This document shows positions 24,549 to 32,735 of a stretch of DNA of 64,000 nucleotides, piece after piece. The position numbers and the translations under genes were made by a program. This DNA comes from JAWRCU01 sp033542235 (lineage in GTDB: Bacteria > Pseudomonadota > Alphaproteobacteria > Rhizobiales > Rhizobiaceae): NCBI RefSeq assembly GCF_033542235.1, contig NZ_JAWRCU010000025.1:6027-70026 (forward strand). Reading direction: 5' to 3'. Under the pieces are notes generated by a model. The model did not search any database, was not told the origin of the DNA, and saw nothing but the letters and a program-made list of their open reading frames with translations. Position 1 is the stretch's first letter; each line of letters starts with the position of its first letter.

Positions 24549-25913
24549 ATGGCCTCGGGTCAGTTCAAGGAAGGCATAGCCGCAGGTCGGCTGTCGCCAG
24601 CCGAGTATGCAGAGAATTTCTCGGACCTTCACCCGCCGCTTGATAATCACGAGGCGCTGGTCGAAGCCGATCGCTGCTACTTCTGCTATGACGCGCCATG
24701 CATGAATGCGTGTCCGACGTCGATCGACATTCCGCTCTTCATCCGCGAGATCGCGACCGGCAACCCGCTGGGCTCGGCCAAGACGATCTTCGACCAGAAC
24801 ATACTGGGCGGCATGTGCGCCCGAGTCTGCCCGACCGAGACGCTATGCGAAGAGGTCTGCGTGCGCGAAGTGGCGGAAGGCAAGCCAGTGCAGATCGGCC
24901 GCCTGCAGCGCTACGCGACCGACATCGCGATGCGGCAGGGCAAGCAATTCTACAAGCGCGCCGCCCCGACGGGCAAGAAAATCGCGGTGGTTGGCGCGGG
25001 GCCGGCTGGCCTTGCCGCTGCACATCGGCTCGCGCGCTACGGCCATGACGTGACCATTTTCGAGGCGCGGCCCAAGTCCGGCGGCCTCAACGAATACGGC
25101 ATCGCGGCCTACAAGAGCGTCAATGATTTCGCGCAGGCCGAAGTCGACTATGTCACCGCGATAGGCGGCATCACGATCGAGAACGGCAAGGCGCTTGGGC
25201 GTGACGTCCATCTCGCCGAGCTGACGGCGCAATACGACGCCGTCTTCCTGGGACTGGGCCTTGCCGGCGTCAACGCGCTCAGAGCTGACGGCGAGGACGC
25301 CAAGGGCGTCGACAATGCCGTCGATTTCATCGCCGAGCTTCGGCAAGCTGCAGATCTGGCTGAGCTGCCTGTCGGCCGGCGCGTCGTCGTCATCGGCGGC
25401 GGCATGACGGCGATCGATGCCGCCGTGCAGTCGAAGCTGCTCGGCGCCGAGGAGGTGACGATCTGCTACCGCCGCGGCCAGGAGCACATGAACGCGTCGG
25501 ACTACGAGCAGGAACTGGCTAACGTCAACGGCGTCGTCATTCGCCACTGGCTGCAGCCGAAACGGGTCGTTGCCGCGAATGGCAAGGTCACCGGCATCGA
25601 GATGGAATACACATCCGTGAAGCACGGCAAGCTTGCCGGCACGGGCGAAACGGTCATGCTTGCCGCCGATCAGGTGTTCAAGGCGATTGGCCAGGCCTTC
25701 GAGGGCGCTGCGCTCAACGGCAGCGGCGCAGCGATCGCGCTCGAGGGCGGCCGCATCAAAGTCGACGCCGAGGGTCGCACGTCAATACCCGGGGTTTGGG
25801 CGGGAGGGGACTGCATCCTCGGCGGCGACGACTTGACCGTATCGGCCGTCGCCCAGGGGCGCGATGCGGCCGAGAGCATTCACCGAACGCTCACCGCGAA
25901 CGGGAGGGTATGA
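24549..25913 (+). CDS. preT: NAD(P)H-dependent dihydropyrimidine dehydrogenase subunit PreT
   Basis: Flavin and iron-sulfur subunit that passes electrons from NAD(P)H to PreA for reduction of uracil or thymine to the dihydropyrimidine, the first step of the reductive pathway. Two N-terminal cysteine clusters bind Fe-S (CYFCYDAPCMNACP from about residue 39; CARVCPTETLCEEVC from about 82). FAD binding is at VVGAGPAGLAAAHRLA (about 146) and NAD(P) binding at VVVIGGGMTAIDAA (about 281). About 454 residues, the usual length. ATG 24549 is preferred to the in-frame ATG 24537 because GGGG lies seven bases before it. The stop is followed within three bases by the preA start. Confidence 0.92.
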   Translation: MASGQFKEGIAAGRLSPAEYAENFSDLHPPLDNHEALVEADRCYFCYDAPCMNACPTSIDIPLFIREIATGNPLGSAKTIFDQNILGGMCARVCPTETLCEEVCVREVAEGKPVQIGRLQRYATDIAMRQGKQFYKRAAPTGKKIAVVGAGPAGLAAAHRLARYGHDVTIFEARPKSGGLNEYGIAAYKSVNDFAQAEVDYVTAIGGITIENGKALGRDVHLAELTAQYDAVFLGLGLAGVNALRADGEDAKGVDNAVDFIAELRQAADLAELPVGRRVVVIGGGMTAIDAAVQSKLLGAEEVTICYRRGQEHMNASDYEQELANVNGVVIRHWLQPKRVVAANGKVTGIEMEYTSVKHGKLAGTGETVMLAADQVFKAIGQAFEGAALNGSGAAIALEGGRIKVDAEGRTSIPGVWAGGDCILGGDDLTVSAVAQGRDAAESIHRTLTANGRV

Positions 25914-25915
25914 GC

Positions 25916-27226
25916 ATGGCAGACCTGCGCAGCAATTTCGTCGGCATCAAGTCGCCGAACCCGTTCTGGCTGGCCTCCGCGCCGCCGACCGACAAGGAAT
26001 ACAATGTCGTGCGCGCCTTCAGGGAAGGCTGGGGCGGCGTTGTCTGGAAGACGTTGGGCGAAGCGGGCCCGCCGGTCGTCAACGTCAACGGACCGCGCTA
26101 CGGCGCAATCTGGGGCGCCGACCGGCGGCTGTTGGGCTTCAACAACATCGAGCTCATCACCGACCGCGACCTCTACCTCAACCTGCGCGAGATCAAGCAG
26201 GTGAAGCGCGATTGGCCGGACCGGGCGCTGGTCGTCTCGCTGATGGTGCCCTGCGTGGAGGAAAGCTGGAAGGCGATCCTGCCGCTGGTCGAGGAGACCG
26301 GGGCCGATGGCATCGAGCTCAATTTCGGCTGCCCGCATGGCATGAGCGAGCGCGGCATGGGCTCGGCGGTCGGCCAGGTGCCGGAATATGTCGAGATGGT
26401 GGTGCGGTGGTGCAAGGCAAATACCCGCATGCCGGTCATCACCAAGCTCACGCCCAACATCACCGACATCCGCAAGCCTGCGCGCGCCGCCAAGGCAGGC
26501 GGCACGGATGCCGTGTCGCTGATCAACACGATCAACTCGATCACGGCGGTCGACCTCGACAGCTTCTCGCCGGAGCCTTCGATCGACGGCAAGGGCACGC
26601 ATGGCGGCTATTGCGGTCCGGCCGTGAAGCCGATCGCCATGCATATGGTCGCTGATATCGCCCGCGACGCCGAGACGCGCGGCCTGCCGATCTCGGGTAT
26701 CGGAGGCATCACCACCTGGCGCGATGCGGCCGAGTTCATGGCGCTCGGGGCCGGCAATGTGCAGGTCTGCACCGCGGCCATGACCTACGGCTTCAAGATC
26801 GTGAAGGAGATGATCGCCGGGCTCGAGAACTGGATGGACGAGAAGGGTTTCACCTCGCTCGACCAGCTCGTCGGCCGCGCCACGCCGAACGTGACCGACT
26901 GGCAGTATCTCAACCTCAACTATGTCGCCAAGGCGCGCATCAACCAGGAACTCTGCATCCAGTGCGGCCGCTGCCACATTGCCTGCGAGGACACCTCGCA
27001 CCAGGCGATCCTGGCGACGGTCAATGGCAAGCGCCATTTCGAGGTGGTGGAGGAGGAGTGCGTCGGCTGCAACCTCTGCGTCAATGTCTGCCCGGTCGAA
27101 AACTGTATCACCATGGAGCCGCTCGCACCTGGCGTCGTCGATAAGCGTACCGGCGAGCCGGTCACGACCTATGCCAACTGGACGACGCATCCGAACAATC
27201 CGATGGCGAAGGTTGCAGCGGAGTAG
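25916..27226 (+). CDS. preA: NAD(P)H-dependent dihydropyrimidine dehydrogenase subunit PreA
   Basis: Catalytic subunit that reduces uracil and thymine with FMN. Residues 1-310 are a dihydroorotate-dehydrogenase-like barrel (APPTDKEYNVVRAF; GIELNFGCPHG; SGIGGITTW). The C-terminus carries two 4Fe-4S motifs (CIQCGRCHIAC, about 344; CVGCNLCVNVCPVENC, about 379). About 436 residues, family-typical. ATG 25916 has GGGAGG eight bases upstream; ATG 25910 overlaps the preT stop but is too close to that site. It completes PreTA. The rest of the pathway lies 6 kb downstream beyond an unrelated gene island. Confidence 0.93.
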   Translation: MADLRSNFVGIKSPNPFWLASAPPTDKEYNVVRAFREGWGGVVWKTLGEAGPPVVNVNGPRYGAIWGADRRLLGFNNIELITDRDLYLNLREIKQVKRDWPDRALVVSLMVPCVEESWKAILPLVEETGADGIELNFGCPHGMSERGMGSAVGQVPEYVEMVVRWCKANTRMPVITKLTPNITDIRKPARAAKAGGTDAVSLINTINSITAVDLDSFSPEPSIDGKGTHGGYCGPAVKPIAMHMVADIARDAETRGLPISGIGGITTWRDAAEFMALGAGNVQVCTAAMTYGFKIVKEMIAGLENWMDEKGFTSLDQLVGRATPNVTDWQYLNLNYVAKARINQELCIQCGRCHIACEDTSHQAILATVNGKRHFEVVEEECVGCNLCVNVCPVENCITMEPLAPGVVDKRTGEPVTTYANWTTHPNNPMAKVAAE

Positions 27227-27268
27227 GCTGTTCCGCGAGCAGTTTCTCGGCGAGGTGCTGGAGGCTCC

Positions 27269-27350
27269 GGGGACAGTTTGCTTTGCCGCAGAAAAGCACT
27301 GCGCTTTGTCCAGTCCAGGTTGCGCTGGCGGCAAAAAGTAATCAGTCCCC
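27269..27350. repeat. REP-like inverted repeat (GGGGACAG type), copy 1
   Basis: Left arm GGGGACAGTTTGCTTTGCCGC (from 27269) pairs imperfectly with the right arm ending AAAAAGTAATCAGTCCCC at 27350. The same element is found at 46897-46971. It sits between convergent preA and a GNAT gene, a usual place for REP sequences, and may help end transcription. Confidence 0.75.
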
Positions 27351-27381
27351 AGCCGCTTCTCCGACCGGCACCCGGCGCGTC

Positions 27382-27876
27382 TCAATCCTGGATGCGGCGC
27401 GCCATCAGGATCTCGTCGATTTCCCGGCCTTCGTGGAGGTAGCCGCCTTGAATTCGGCCGACCTCCGTAAAACCGGCGCGCTGGTAAAATCGAAACGCCC
27501 CTCTGTTCTCTACGCTGACTGCAAGTTCCAGCTGCCGAATGCCGCTCTTGCGGGCATGATCGGTGAGCGCGGCGAGCAACTCGGCAGCAAGGCCGGTTCC
27601 GCGCCTAGTCTCGCGCAAATAGACCATGACGATGGTTGCACGATGCGCCATCTTGGCTGAGTGCTCGCGAATGAAACCCATGATGCCGACCGGTTCGCTG
27701 CCGTCGAAGGCGACGAAAACAGGGTTGTCGGTAAGGCGCCGGCGCCACTCTTCGTCCGAGAGGCTCTCCCAGTCCTCAGCACGGCTGGAATATGCGGCCG
27801 GTTCGGTACGGAGCGCTTCGAGCCGGATGCGTCGGAACGCGTCCACGTCGTCTTGGCCGAGAAGTCGGATAATCAA
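27382..27876 (-). CDS. GNAT family N-acetyltransferase
   Basis: 164 residues with the GNAT fold from N to C terminus: substrate region to about 50, VGIMGFIRE strand near 63, acetyl-CoA pyrophosphate loop ETRRGTGLAAELL near 90, and ENRGAFRFYQRAGFTEVG near 125. The acceptor is unknown. The start at 27876 is a TTG with a weak upstream site; no in-frame ATG lies near. It is convergent with preA and separated from it by a REP-like hairpin. This is the first gene of the accessory island that splits the pyrimidine cluster. Confidence 0.82.
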   Translation of the reverse strand: MIIRLLGQDDVDAFRRIRLEALRTEPAAYSSRAEDWESLSDEEWRRRLTDNPVFVAFDGSEPVGIMGFIREHSAKMAHRATIVMVYLRETRRGTGLAAELLAALTDHARKSGIRQLELAVSVENRGAFRFYQRAGFTEVGRIQGGYLHEGREIDEILMARRIQD

Positions 27877-27956
27877 GCTGGGAACTCGCTAATGGTGAAA
27901 ATCTGACGCTTGGTACTCGATGTAGAATACCGGCTTGGCTGGATCCAGACACAAGC

Positions 27957-28360
27957 TTATCGTTCTCGGAACAACAAATTCGCTGTCCCTTTCGACAAAC
28001 CGAGCTTGCCATAGAAGGGAACAAGGCTGTCTGGGCAGTAGAGTTCAAAGCTGCGAACCTCAGCCAAGCTCTCGTGGTCAATGATCCGATTAATGATAGC
28101 CCGTCCTAAATTCTGGCCGCGAAATTCGATGTGCACGATGACATCGAATATCATCGCCTTGAAGTGTAATCCGTCAGCACACGCGCAAACGCGATAAGTC
28201 GATCATCCTCAGAGCATAGTCCGATTGCCAAATCAGAATGCTCGACCGTTCTGATCACATCGTCAGAGCCACGCCCTGCAGTCCACCACTCCTTGCTGTA
28301 GAGATCATATAGTTGATGCCGCCGCTCACCTTCGAAAGTTTCGATCCATCGGTCTGCCAT
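27957..28360 (-). pseudogene. GNAT family acetyltransferase broken by a frameshift
   Basis: The N-terminal frame (28360 to 28151) reads as the first half of a small GNAT protein and stops after LTDYTSRR. The C-terminal half continues in another frame from 28154 (MIFDVIVHIEFRGQNLGRAI...FYGKLGL). Adding one T in ACTTCAAGG near 28157-28160 would restore LTDYTFKAMIFDVIVH, the sequence expected at the junction. The acetyl-CoA loop (FRGQNLGRAI) is in the second half, so the first half alone cannot be active. It starts 11 bases after the vapC stop and may have been co-transcribed with vapBC. Confidence 0.8.
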
Positions 28361-28370
28361 GTCGGCCCCG

Positions 28371-28748
28371 TTATTTGCGCTTCGGGATGTAGATCACCCT
28401 CGCAAGATCCTTGAAGTGTTTGTCGCAGGTCACCAGTTCCGCGCCGAAGTGGGTAGCCGTCGCGTAGACAATGGCGTCCGCGGTGGCCAGACCTGCCGAG
28501 ATGCCGAGTTCCGCAGCGAGGAGCGCTATTTCCGAATCGAGAACGACGATGTTGCAGTCGCCGACATAGGCGAGCGCTTTGTTCGCGCCTTCGGCAGGTA
28601 GTTCCCGTGTCAGCCACTTTGCCAACTCCAAAAGTACGATCGTTGGAACGATGCAGGACTCCTGAGCCGGCAGTACTGCTCCGACCTCGTCAGCGTGCGG
28701 ACTGTCTTCCAGCCATTCGATCCAGGCCGACGTATCGATGACGCGCAT
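28371..28748 (-). CDS. vapC: type II toxin VapC, PIN-domain ribonuclease
   Basis: 125-residue PIN-domain endoribonuclease, the toxin of a type II pair. The acidic metal-binding residues are visible: D in VIDTSAWIEW (about 5), E in VLLELAKW (about 42), D in TADAIVYATA (about 93) and D in LVTCDKHF (about 111). VapC toxins cut specific tRNAs or rRNA; the target is not predictable here. I chose ATG 28748, which overlaps the vapB stop as TGATG; the in-frame codon at 28751 is TTG. It is encoded directly after its antitoxin, with a broken GNAT gene 11 bases downstream. Confidence 0.88.
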   Translation of the reverse strand: MRVIDTSAWIEWLEDSPHADEVGAVLPAQESCIVPTIVLLELAKWLTRELPAEGANKALAYVGDCNIVVLDSEIALLAAELGISAGLATADAIVYATATHFGAELVTCDKHFKDLARVIYIPKRK

Positions 28749-28960
28749 CAATAACGGTCATTCCTGTCTCGATAGTCTTCCTTGTTGGCTCCTTTCGCAA
28801 TTCCGCGGAGTTCTTCCAGTGTGGGCACAGGAACTAGCATCACCCCGCCACCCTTTGGAATGAAGGCGAATTCCTGGCCTGCTTTCCAGTTGTGAGCTTC
28901 GCGTACCGCTTTCGGAATCGAAATCTGGAATTTGCTCGACAAAGTCGCCGTAGCGCTCAT
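28748..28960 (-). CDS. vapB: VapB-type antitoxin, AbrB/MazE/SpoVT fold
   Basis: 70-residue antitoxin. Residues 5-50 are an AbrB-like swapped-hairpin DNA-binding domain (SSKFQISIPKAVREAHNWKAGQEF), and the charged tail (GANKEDYRDRNDRY) would bind VapC. Such antitoxins also repress their own promoter, alone or with toxin. The stop overlaps the toxin ATG, giving translational coupling. No clear operator palindrome is visible in the 168 bases upstream, which also hold the divergent DoxX promoter. Confidence 0.86.
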   Translation of the reverse strand: MSATATLSSKFQISIPKAVREAHNWKAGQEFAFIPKGGGVMLVPVPTLEELRGIAKGANKEDYRDRNDRY

Positions 28961-29128
28961 TCTGGCATCCTCATGATCGATATGACTTTGGTAAGAATAT
29001 AGCTATCTGGCAGTAACAAGTGAATGGTCCAGGCGGCGGGCCGAATTATCTTGGGATCACGCGCAAAGGCATTTGCGTCGCGCGCGTCGCCGTTCCATTC
29101 ATTCGTGGACACGGGTCGGAGGGAAAAG

Positions 29129-29500
29129 GTGACAGCCGCAGCCACATTGATGATCGTCGGCCGGGTGATCTTCGGAGCATTCTTCCTGATCGCTGGTATT
29201 CGCAATTTCCTCCGCTTCGGCGAGCGTACCCAAGTACCGACCAATTATGGCTGGCCCTTGCCGGCGCCCTTGCTTGTGATCGGCTTTGCGGTGCAACTGC
29301 TTGGGGGCCTGTTGCTGATCTTAGGGCTCTGGACTGTAGCAGGGGCGCTCGCGCTCATCGCCTTCCTGTTCGGCGCGACGCCGCTCTACCACAATCTCTT
29401 TCTGTTCAAGGGCAAGGATCGTGACCCGCATCTCTATCTGACTCTGGTCAACATCACGCTTGTCGGCGGCCTTCTGCTCATCATCGCCGATACGCTCTGA
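29129..29500 (+). CDS. DoxX family membrane protein
   Basis: About 123 residues with four hydrophobic segments (VGRVIFGAFFLIAGI; APLLVIGFAVQLLGGLLLILG; GALALIAFLFGATPL; LTLVNITLVGGLLLIIA), the usual DoxX/DoxD-like layout. Function in this organism is unknown; relatives are linked to redox or thiol stress. I chose GTG 29129, which has GGAGGG five bases upstream, over the ATG at 29024 that adds 35 non-hydrophobic residues. It is transcribed away from vapBC and is closed by a hairpin at 29507-29539. Confidence 0.8.
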   Translation: MTAAATLMIVGRVIFGAFFLIAGIRNFLRFGERTQVPTNYGWPLPAPLLVIGFAVQLLGGLLLILGLWTVAGALALIAFLFGATPLYHNLFLFKGKDRDPHLYLTLVNITLVGGLLLIIADTL

Positions 29501-29506
29501 TTGTCG

Positions 29507-29539
29507 GCCAATGCCGGCAAGGCGCCGCTCGGCATTGGC
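29507..29539. terminator. bidirectional stem-loop between convergent doxX-like and SDR genes
   Basis: GCCAATGCCG (29507-29516) and CGGCATTGGC (29530-29539) form a perfect 10-bp stem seven bases after the DoxX stop and 30 bases from the SDR stop on the other strand. There is no T-run, so termination strength is uncertain. Confidence 0.55.
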
Positions 29540-29568
29540 GGATCAGGAAGCTCTGCGCTCTCGGCCTC

Positions 29569-30285
29569 TCAGGCGGCGAGTTGCAGGCCGCCGTCGCAAG
29601 TGAGCACCTGTCCCGTCACAAAGCTGTTCGTGATGAGATAGGCGATCGACTTGGCGACGTCATCGGGCTCCCCGATGCGCCCGACCGGCGTCCGGCGCGC
29701 ATAGTCGGCGAAAGCAGCTTCGCGCTGGTCCTGGGGCAGGAAGTCCCACCAGGGTGTGTTGATCACGCCCGGTGCGACGGCATTCACTCTGAGCGGCTTC
29801 AATTCCTTGGCAAGGATCGGAACGACCGTCAGCAGCGCGCCATTGATGGCGGCGACGCCGGCCAGTCCAGGCGCGGACATTTGGGCGGAAACCGCCGATA
29901 CGAAAGTGATCGAGCCCTCTTTGCGGACATTAGGCAGCGCCTGCTGCGCGCAGAACAATTGCGGCCAAACCTTCTCGTCATAGCCGCTGCGAACCTCCGC
30001 GAGGTCCAGCGTCGCGAATTGCCCGATCCCCTTGCGGCCAGTCACAGACAGGACGAGGTGATCGAATGCCCCCAGGTCATCGAAGAATCTGCGGACTTCA
30101 TCGGATTGCGTGGCGTCGAAGGCGGCGACTGCAACCTCGCCCGAAAGCTCTTGCCGTGCCCGATTGAGCCTGTCTTCGCTGCGGCCGGTGATCGTGACCT
30201 GCATGCCCTGCGCGAGCAGGCGCCTCGCGGTTGCGAGGCCGATGCCTGACGAGCCGCCGACGATGACGGTGTGTTCCTCTATCAT
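29569..30285 (-). CDS. SDR family protein lacking the usual YxxxK active site
   Basis: 238 residues with a classical SDR layout: nucleotide-binding TVIVGGSSGIGLATA (about 6), the catalytic-serine region VSAVSAQMSAPG (about 130), and the C-terminal RVNAVAPGVINTPWW and GQVLTCDGGLQ motifs. Where the catalytic YxxxK is expected the sequence reads GVAAINGAL, so both tyrosine and lysine are replaced. It may be a non-catalytic or mechanistically different SDR; some natural subfamilies show the same change. Its start overlaps the stop of the upstream SDR gene by four bases, so the two are co-translated. Confidence 0.83.
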   Translation of the reverse strand: MIEEHTVIVGGSSGIGLATARRLLAQGMQVTITGRSEDRLNRARQELSGEVAVAAFDATQSDEVRRFFDDLGAFDHLVLSVTGRKGIGQFATLDLAEVRSGYDEKVWPQLFCAQQALPNVRKEGSITFVSAVSAQMSAPGLAGVAAINGALLTVVPILAKELKPLRVNAVAPGVINTPWWDFLPQDQREAAFADYARRTPVGRIGEPDDVAKSIAYLITNSFVTGQVLTCDGGLQLAA

Positions 30286-31133
30286 TGATGCTGCTCCTTG
30301 AGCGCTGTTGAAAGAAAATCCGACGGAAGGCCGGCCAATTCGAGGCTCAGTTCTCTGAGCTCCTGTTGCGCCCTGCGGTCATAGGCTTGCGCGTCGGCGC
30401 GCGATTCGCTCAGCCCGCTGAAGTAGAGACCGCTGCGGCCTGCGAGCTTCGGCGACGTGGCAAGATTGAGGATGGCGTCCGCACCCTGCTCGACGGTGCT
30501 CACCGGCGTCACCCCGGCCCGTCTCACCATAGTGGTGTTCATGTAAGTGGCCGGGTGCAGGCTGTTGACCGTGATGCCGGTTCCTTCGAGCTCCTGCGCC
30601 AAATCCATAGTCAACGTGATCTGCGCCAACTTGCTCTGGCAGTAGGCGCGCGTGCCGCTATAGCCGCGCGTCAGCATCACGTCGTCGAAGTCGATCGCCT
30701 GCTGCCCAGCCGAGGCGACGAAGACGATGCGGGCCGGTGCGCTCGCCTTGAGCAGGGGCAAAAGCAGCGCGGTCAAGAGAAAGCCGGCGAGGTAGTTGAC
30801 GGCGAAGCGCAGCTCGAAGCCATCCGCACTCGTCTGGCGCTCGGCGCCGGCAGTTCCGATCCCGGCATTGTTGATCAGTATGTCGAGCCTGTCGGTCCTG
30901 GCGCGGATCTCGTCGGCGAGGCCGCGTATCTCGGCCAACGAGGCAAGATCGGCGGTGACCAGCTCCGCCTTGCCGCCATGAGACGCGATTTCGGAAACGA
31001 CGCGTTGGCCGCGCTCCTTGTTTCGGCCGTGAATGAACACCCTCGCGCCGCTTGCGCCCAGCCTTTGGGCTACCAGCCGCCCGACGCCGTCGGTCGAGCC
31101 GGTGATGAGTACGGTGCTCTCTTTCCGTTCCAT
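30282..31133 (-). CDS. SDR family NAD(P)-dependent oxidoreductase (retinol-dehydrogenase-like)
   Basis: About 283 residues. Cofactor motif TGSTDGVGRLVAQRLG (about 10), NNAGIG (about 89) and an intact active site with YCQSK (about 162) mark a functional reductase of the extended retinol/protochlorophyllide-like group. The substrate is unknown. ATG 31133 is chosen because GGAGG lies seven bases upstream; the longer frame to 31229 has no such site and would overlap the divergent regulator. It heads a two-gene operon with the YxxxK-less SDR and is divergent from an MmyB-type regulator, which probably controls it. Confidence 0.86.
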   Translation of the reverse strand: MERKESTVLITGSTDGVGRLVAQRLGASGARVFIHGRNKERGQRVVSEIASHGGKAELVTADLASLAEIRGLADEIRARTDRLDILINNAGIGTAGAERQTSADGFELRFAVNYLAGFLLTALLLPLLKASAPARIVFVASAGQQAIDFDDVMLTRGYSGTRAYCQSKLAQITLTMDLAQELEGTGITVNSLHPATYMNTTMVRRAGVTPVSTVEQGADAILNLATSPKLAGRSGLYFSGLSESRADAQAYDRRAQQELRELSLELAGLPSDFLSTALKEQHQ

Positions 31134-31208
31134 GATGAGCCTCCAATCTGCCGCTCTTGCGGGAAGATGGGGCGAGGGAAGCACCGCAAACAGTTCTGAA
31201 TTTATATA

Positions 31209-32084
31209 ATGATGGTCATGACCGATCATTCATCCGATGAGAGCCGCAGGCGCGAACTGGGCGCGTTCCTGCGCTCGCGACGGGAACGGCTCAGCCCATC
31301 GGTGCTCGGCATTGGCTTGGGGCCGAGACGGCGGACGCCGGGCTTGCGGCGAGAGGAGGTAGCGATGGCGGCGGGCGTCGGGACCACCTGGTACACCTGG
31401 CTGGAGCAAGGGCGTGAAGTCAGGCCGTCCGCAGAAGTGCTGTCGGCGCTAAGTCAGGCCCTTCGGCTGGATGCGGCCGAGAAACGTCATCTGTTCATTC
31501 TCGCAGGGCGGCAACTGCCGGAACGGCCCGCCAGCGCTCAGGAAAAGGTCGAAGGTCCGCTGCTGCATATGCTCAACAGCCTTTCGATGCAGCCGGCCTA
31601 TGTGGTGGGACGGCGCTGGGACGTGCTCGCCTGGAATTCTGCGGCGGCGGCTGTCTTCGGCGACTACGGTGCGCTGGACGGCGACACCCGCAACATCGTC
31701 CACATGGTCTTCACGAGCCCTAGCCACCGCCATCTTCTTGTCGATTGGGAAGAGGTCGCCCGCGTCGTGCTCGCCCAGTTTCGAGCGGAGAGCGCCAAAT
31801 ATATCGGCGACCCGGATTTCGAACGACTCGTCGCTCTGTTGATGCAATCGAGTCCCGAGTTCAGTGCTTGGTGGCCGCAACGTGACGTGCTTCGTCGCTT
31901 GTCCGGCGTGAAACACATCCGCCACCCTACGGCCGGCAAGATGGCTTTCGAGCACATGAGCTTTTCGATCGACGACGGCTCCGACATGAGGCTGATCGTC
32001 TATACGCCGCTTGCCCAGGAAAACACGATCGCGAAGCTCGCGGGGCTGCTCGAAACCGCGCCGGCACACAGAAAGAGCGCGTAG
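31209..32084 (+). CDS. helix-turn-helix transcriptional regulator, XRE family with MmyB-like ligand-binding domain
   Basis: About 291 residues. The N-terminal XRE helix-turn-helix (LGAFLRSRRERLSP through GVGTTWYTWLEQGR, about 15-65) is followed from about residue 105 by an MmyB-like PAS-type ligand pocket (AYVVGRRWDVLAWN; SPEFSAWWPQRDV; HPTAGKMAFEHMSF). Such regulators commonly sit divergent from an SDR gene and are thought to sense a small lipophilic ligand. Starts at 31209 or 31218 are both possible. A TATAAT at 31205-31210 overlaps the first, so transcription could begin at or near ATG 31218, giving a leaderless message. Confidence 0.86.
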   Translation: MMVMTDHSSDESRRRELGAFLRSRRERLSPSVLGIGLGPRRRTPGLRREEVAMAAGVGTTWYTWLEQGREVRPSAEVLSALSQALRLDAAEKRHLFILAGRQLPERPASAQEKVEGPLLHMLNSLSMQPAYVVGRRWDVLAWNSAAAAVFGDYGALDGDTRNIVHMVFTSPSHRHLLVDWEEVARVVLAQFRAESAKYIGDPDFERLVALLMQSSPEFSAWWPQRDVLRRLSGVKHIRHPTAGKMAFEHMSFSIDDGSDMRLIVYTPLAQENTIAKLAGLLETAPAHRKSA

Positions 32085-32138
32085 ACCAAGCGGGTGCCCT
32101 CCATGAAAGCGGCTTCGGCTGCGCTTTTTCCAACAGAG

Positions 32139-32173
32139 TTGACGGCTCGCACGATTCGTGGATAAATATTATC
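32139..32173 (+). promoter_or_regulatory. putative promoter and operator of the Rrf2 regulator gene
   Basis: TTGACG (32139-32144) is a good -35. The palindrome GATAAATATTATC (32161-32173, arms GATAA/TTATC) covers the -10 position. A symmetric AT-rich site over the -10, 21 bases before an Rrf2 gene, suggests autorepression. Confidence 0.4.
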
Positions 32174-32194
32174 TATGATTATGAAGGGCCCGAG

Positions 32195-32701
32195 ATGAAG
32201 CTTGGCGACGGCGTCGAACAGGCGATCCACAGCGTGGCGTTGCTCGCCGGGTTGAGGGCGGACCGCGTCCTTGCCGCTGCCGCGTTGGCCGAATTTCACG
32301 GCGTGTCGCAGAGCTATTTGCTCAAGCATCTGCAGGCGCTGTCGAATGCCGGCATCCTCGCGACCGTGCCCGGTCCGAATGGCGGCTACAAGCTCGCCAC
32401 CTCAGCTGCCAAGATCACGCTGCTCGACATCGTGCTCGCCGTGGAGGGGACAGCTCCTGCCTTCCGCTGCGCGGAGATCAGGAGGCGTGGACCCAATCCG
32501 CTGCCGGCTGTTGCCACGATCCGCCCTTGTGAGATCAATGCGGCGATGCTGAAGGCCGAGCGCGCCTGGCGCAACGAGCTCGCCAAGGTCACCATTGCCG
32601 ACGTCCTGTCATCCGTGGCGGCCAATGACCGCGACGGCTTCATCGACGCGCGGGTATGCGCATTTCTCGAGCTTCGGGAGCGGCATCAGCCAGCTCCATG
32701 A
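32195..32701 (+). CDS. Rrf2 family transcriptional regulator
   Basis: 168 residues with an N-terminal winged helix typical of Rrf2 proteins (SQSYLLKHLQALSNAGIL, about 39-56; GPNGGYKLA, about 61). Cysteines at about 90, 112 and 158 could hold an Fe-S cluster or act as redox sensors, but the spacing does not match the IscR pattern exactly. It lies 34 bases before an AhpD-like gene on the same strand, so redox or peroxide control of that gene is likely. A symmetric AT-rich site overlaps its promoter. Confidence 0.86.
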   Translation: MKLGDGVEQAIHSVALLAGLRADRVLAAAALAEFHGVSQSYLLKHLQALSNAGILATVPGPNGGYKLATSAAKITLLDIVLAVEGTAPAFRCAEIRRRGPNPLPAVATIRPCEINAAMLKAERAWRNELAKVTIADVLSSVAANDRDGFIDARVCAFLELRERHQPAP

Positions 32702-32735
32702 ACCAGTTCCAACTCCCAAGGCGAAAGGAACACCC

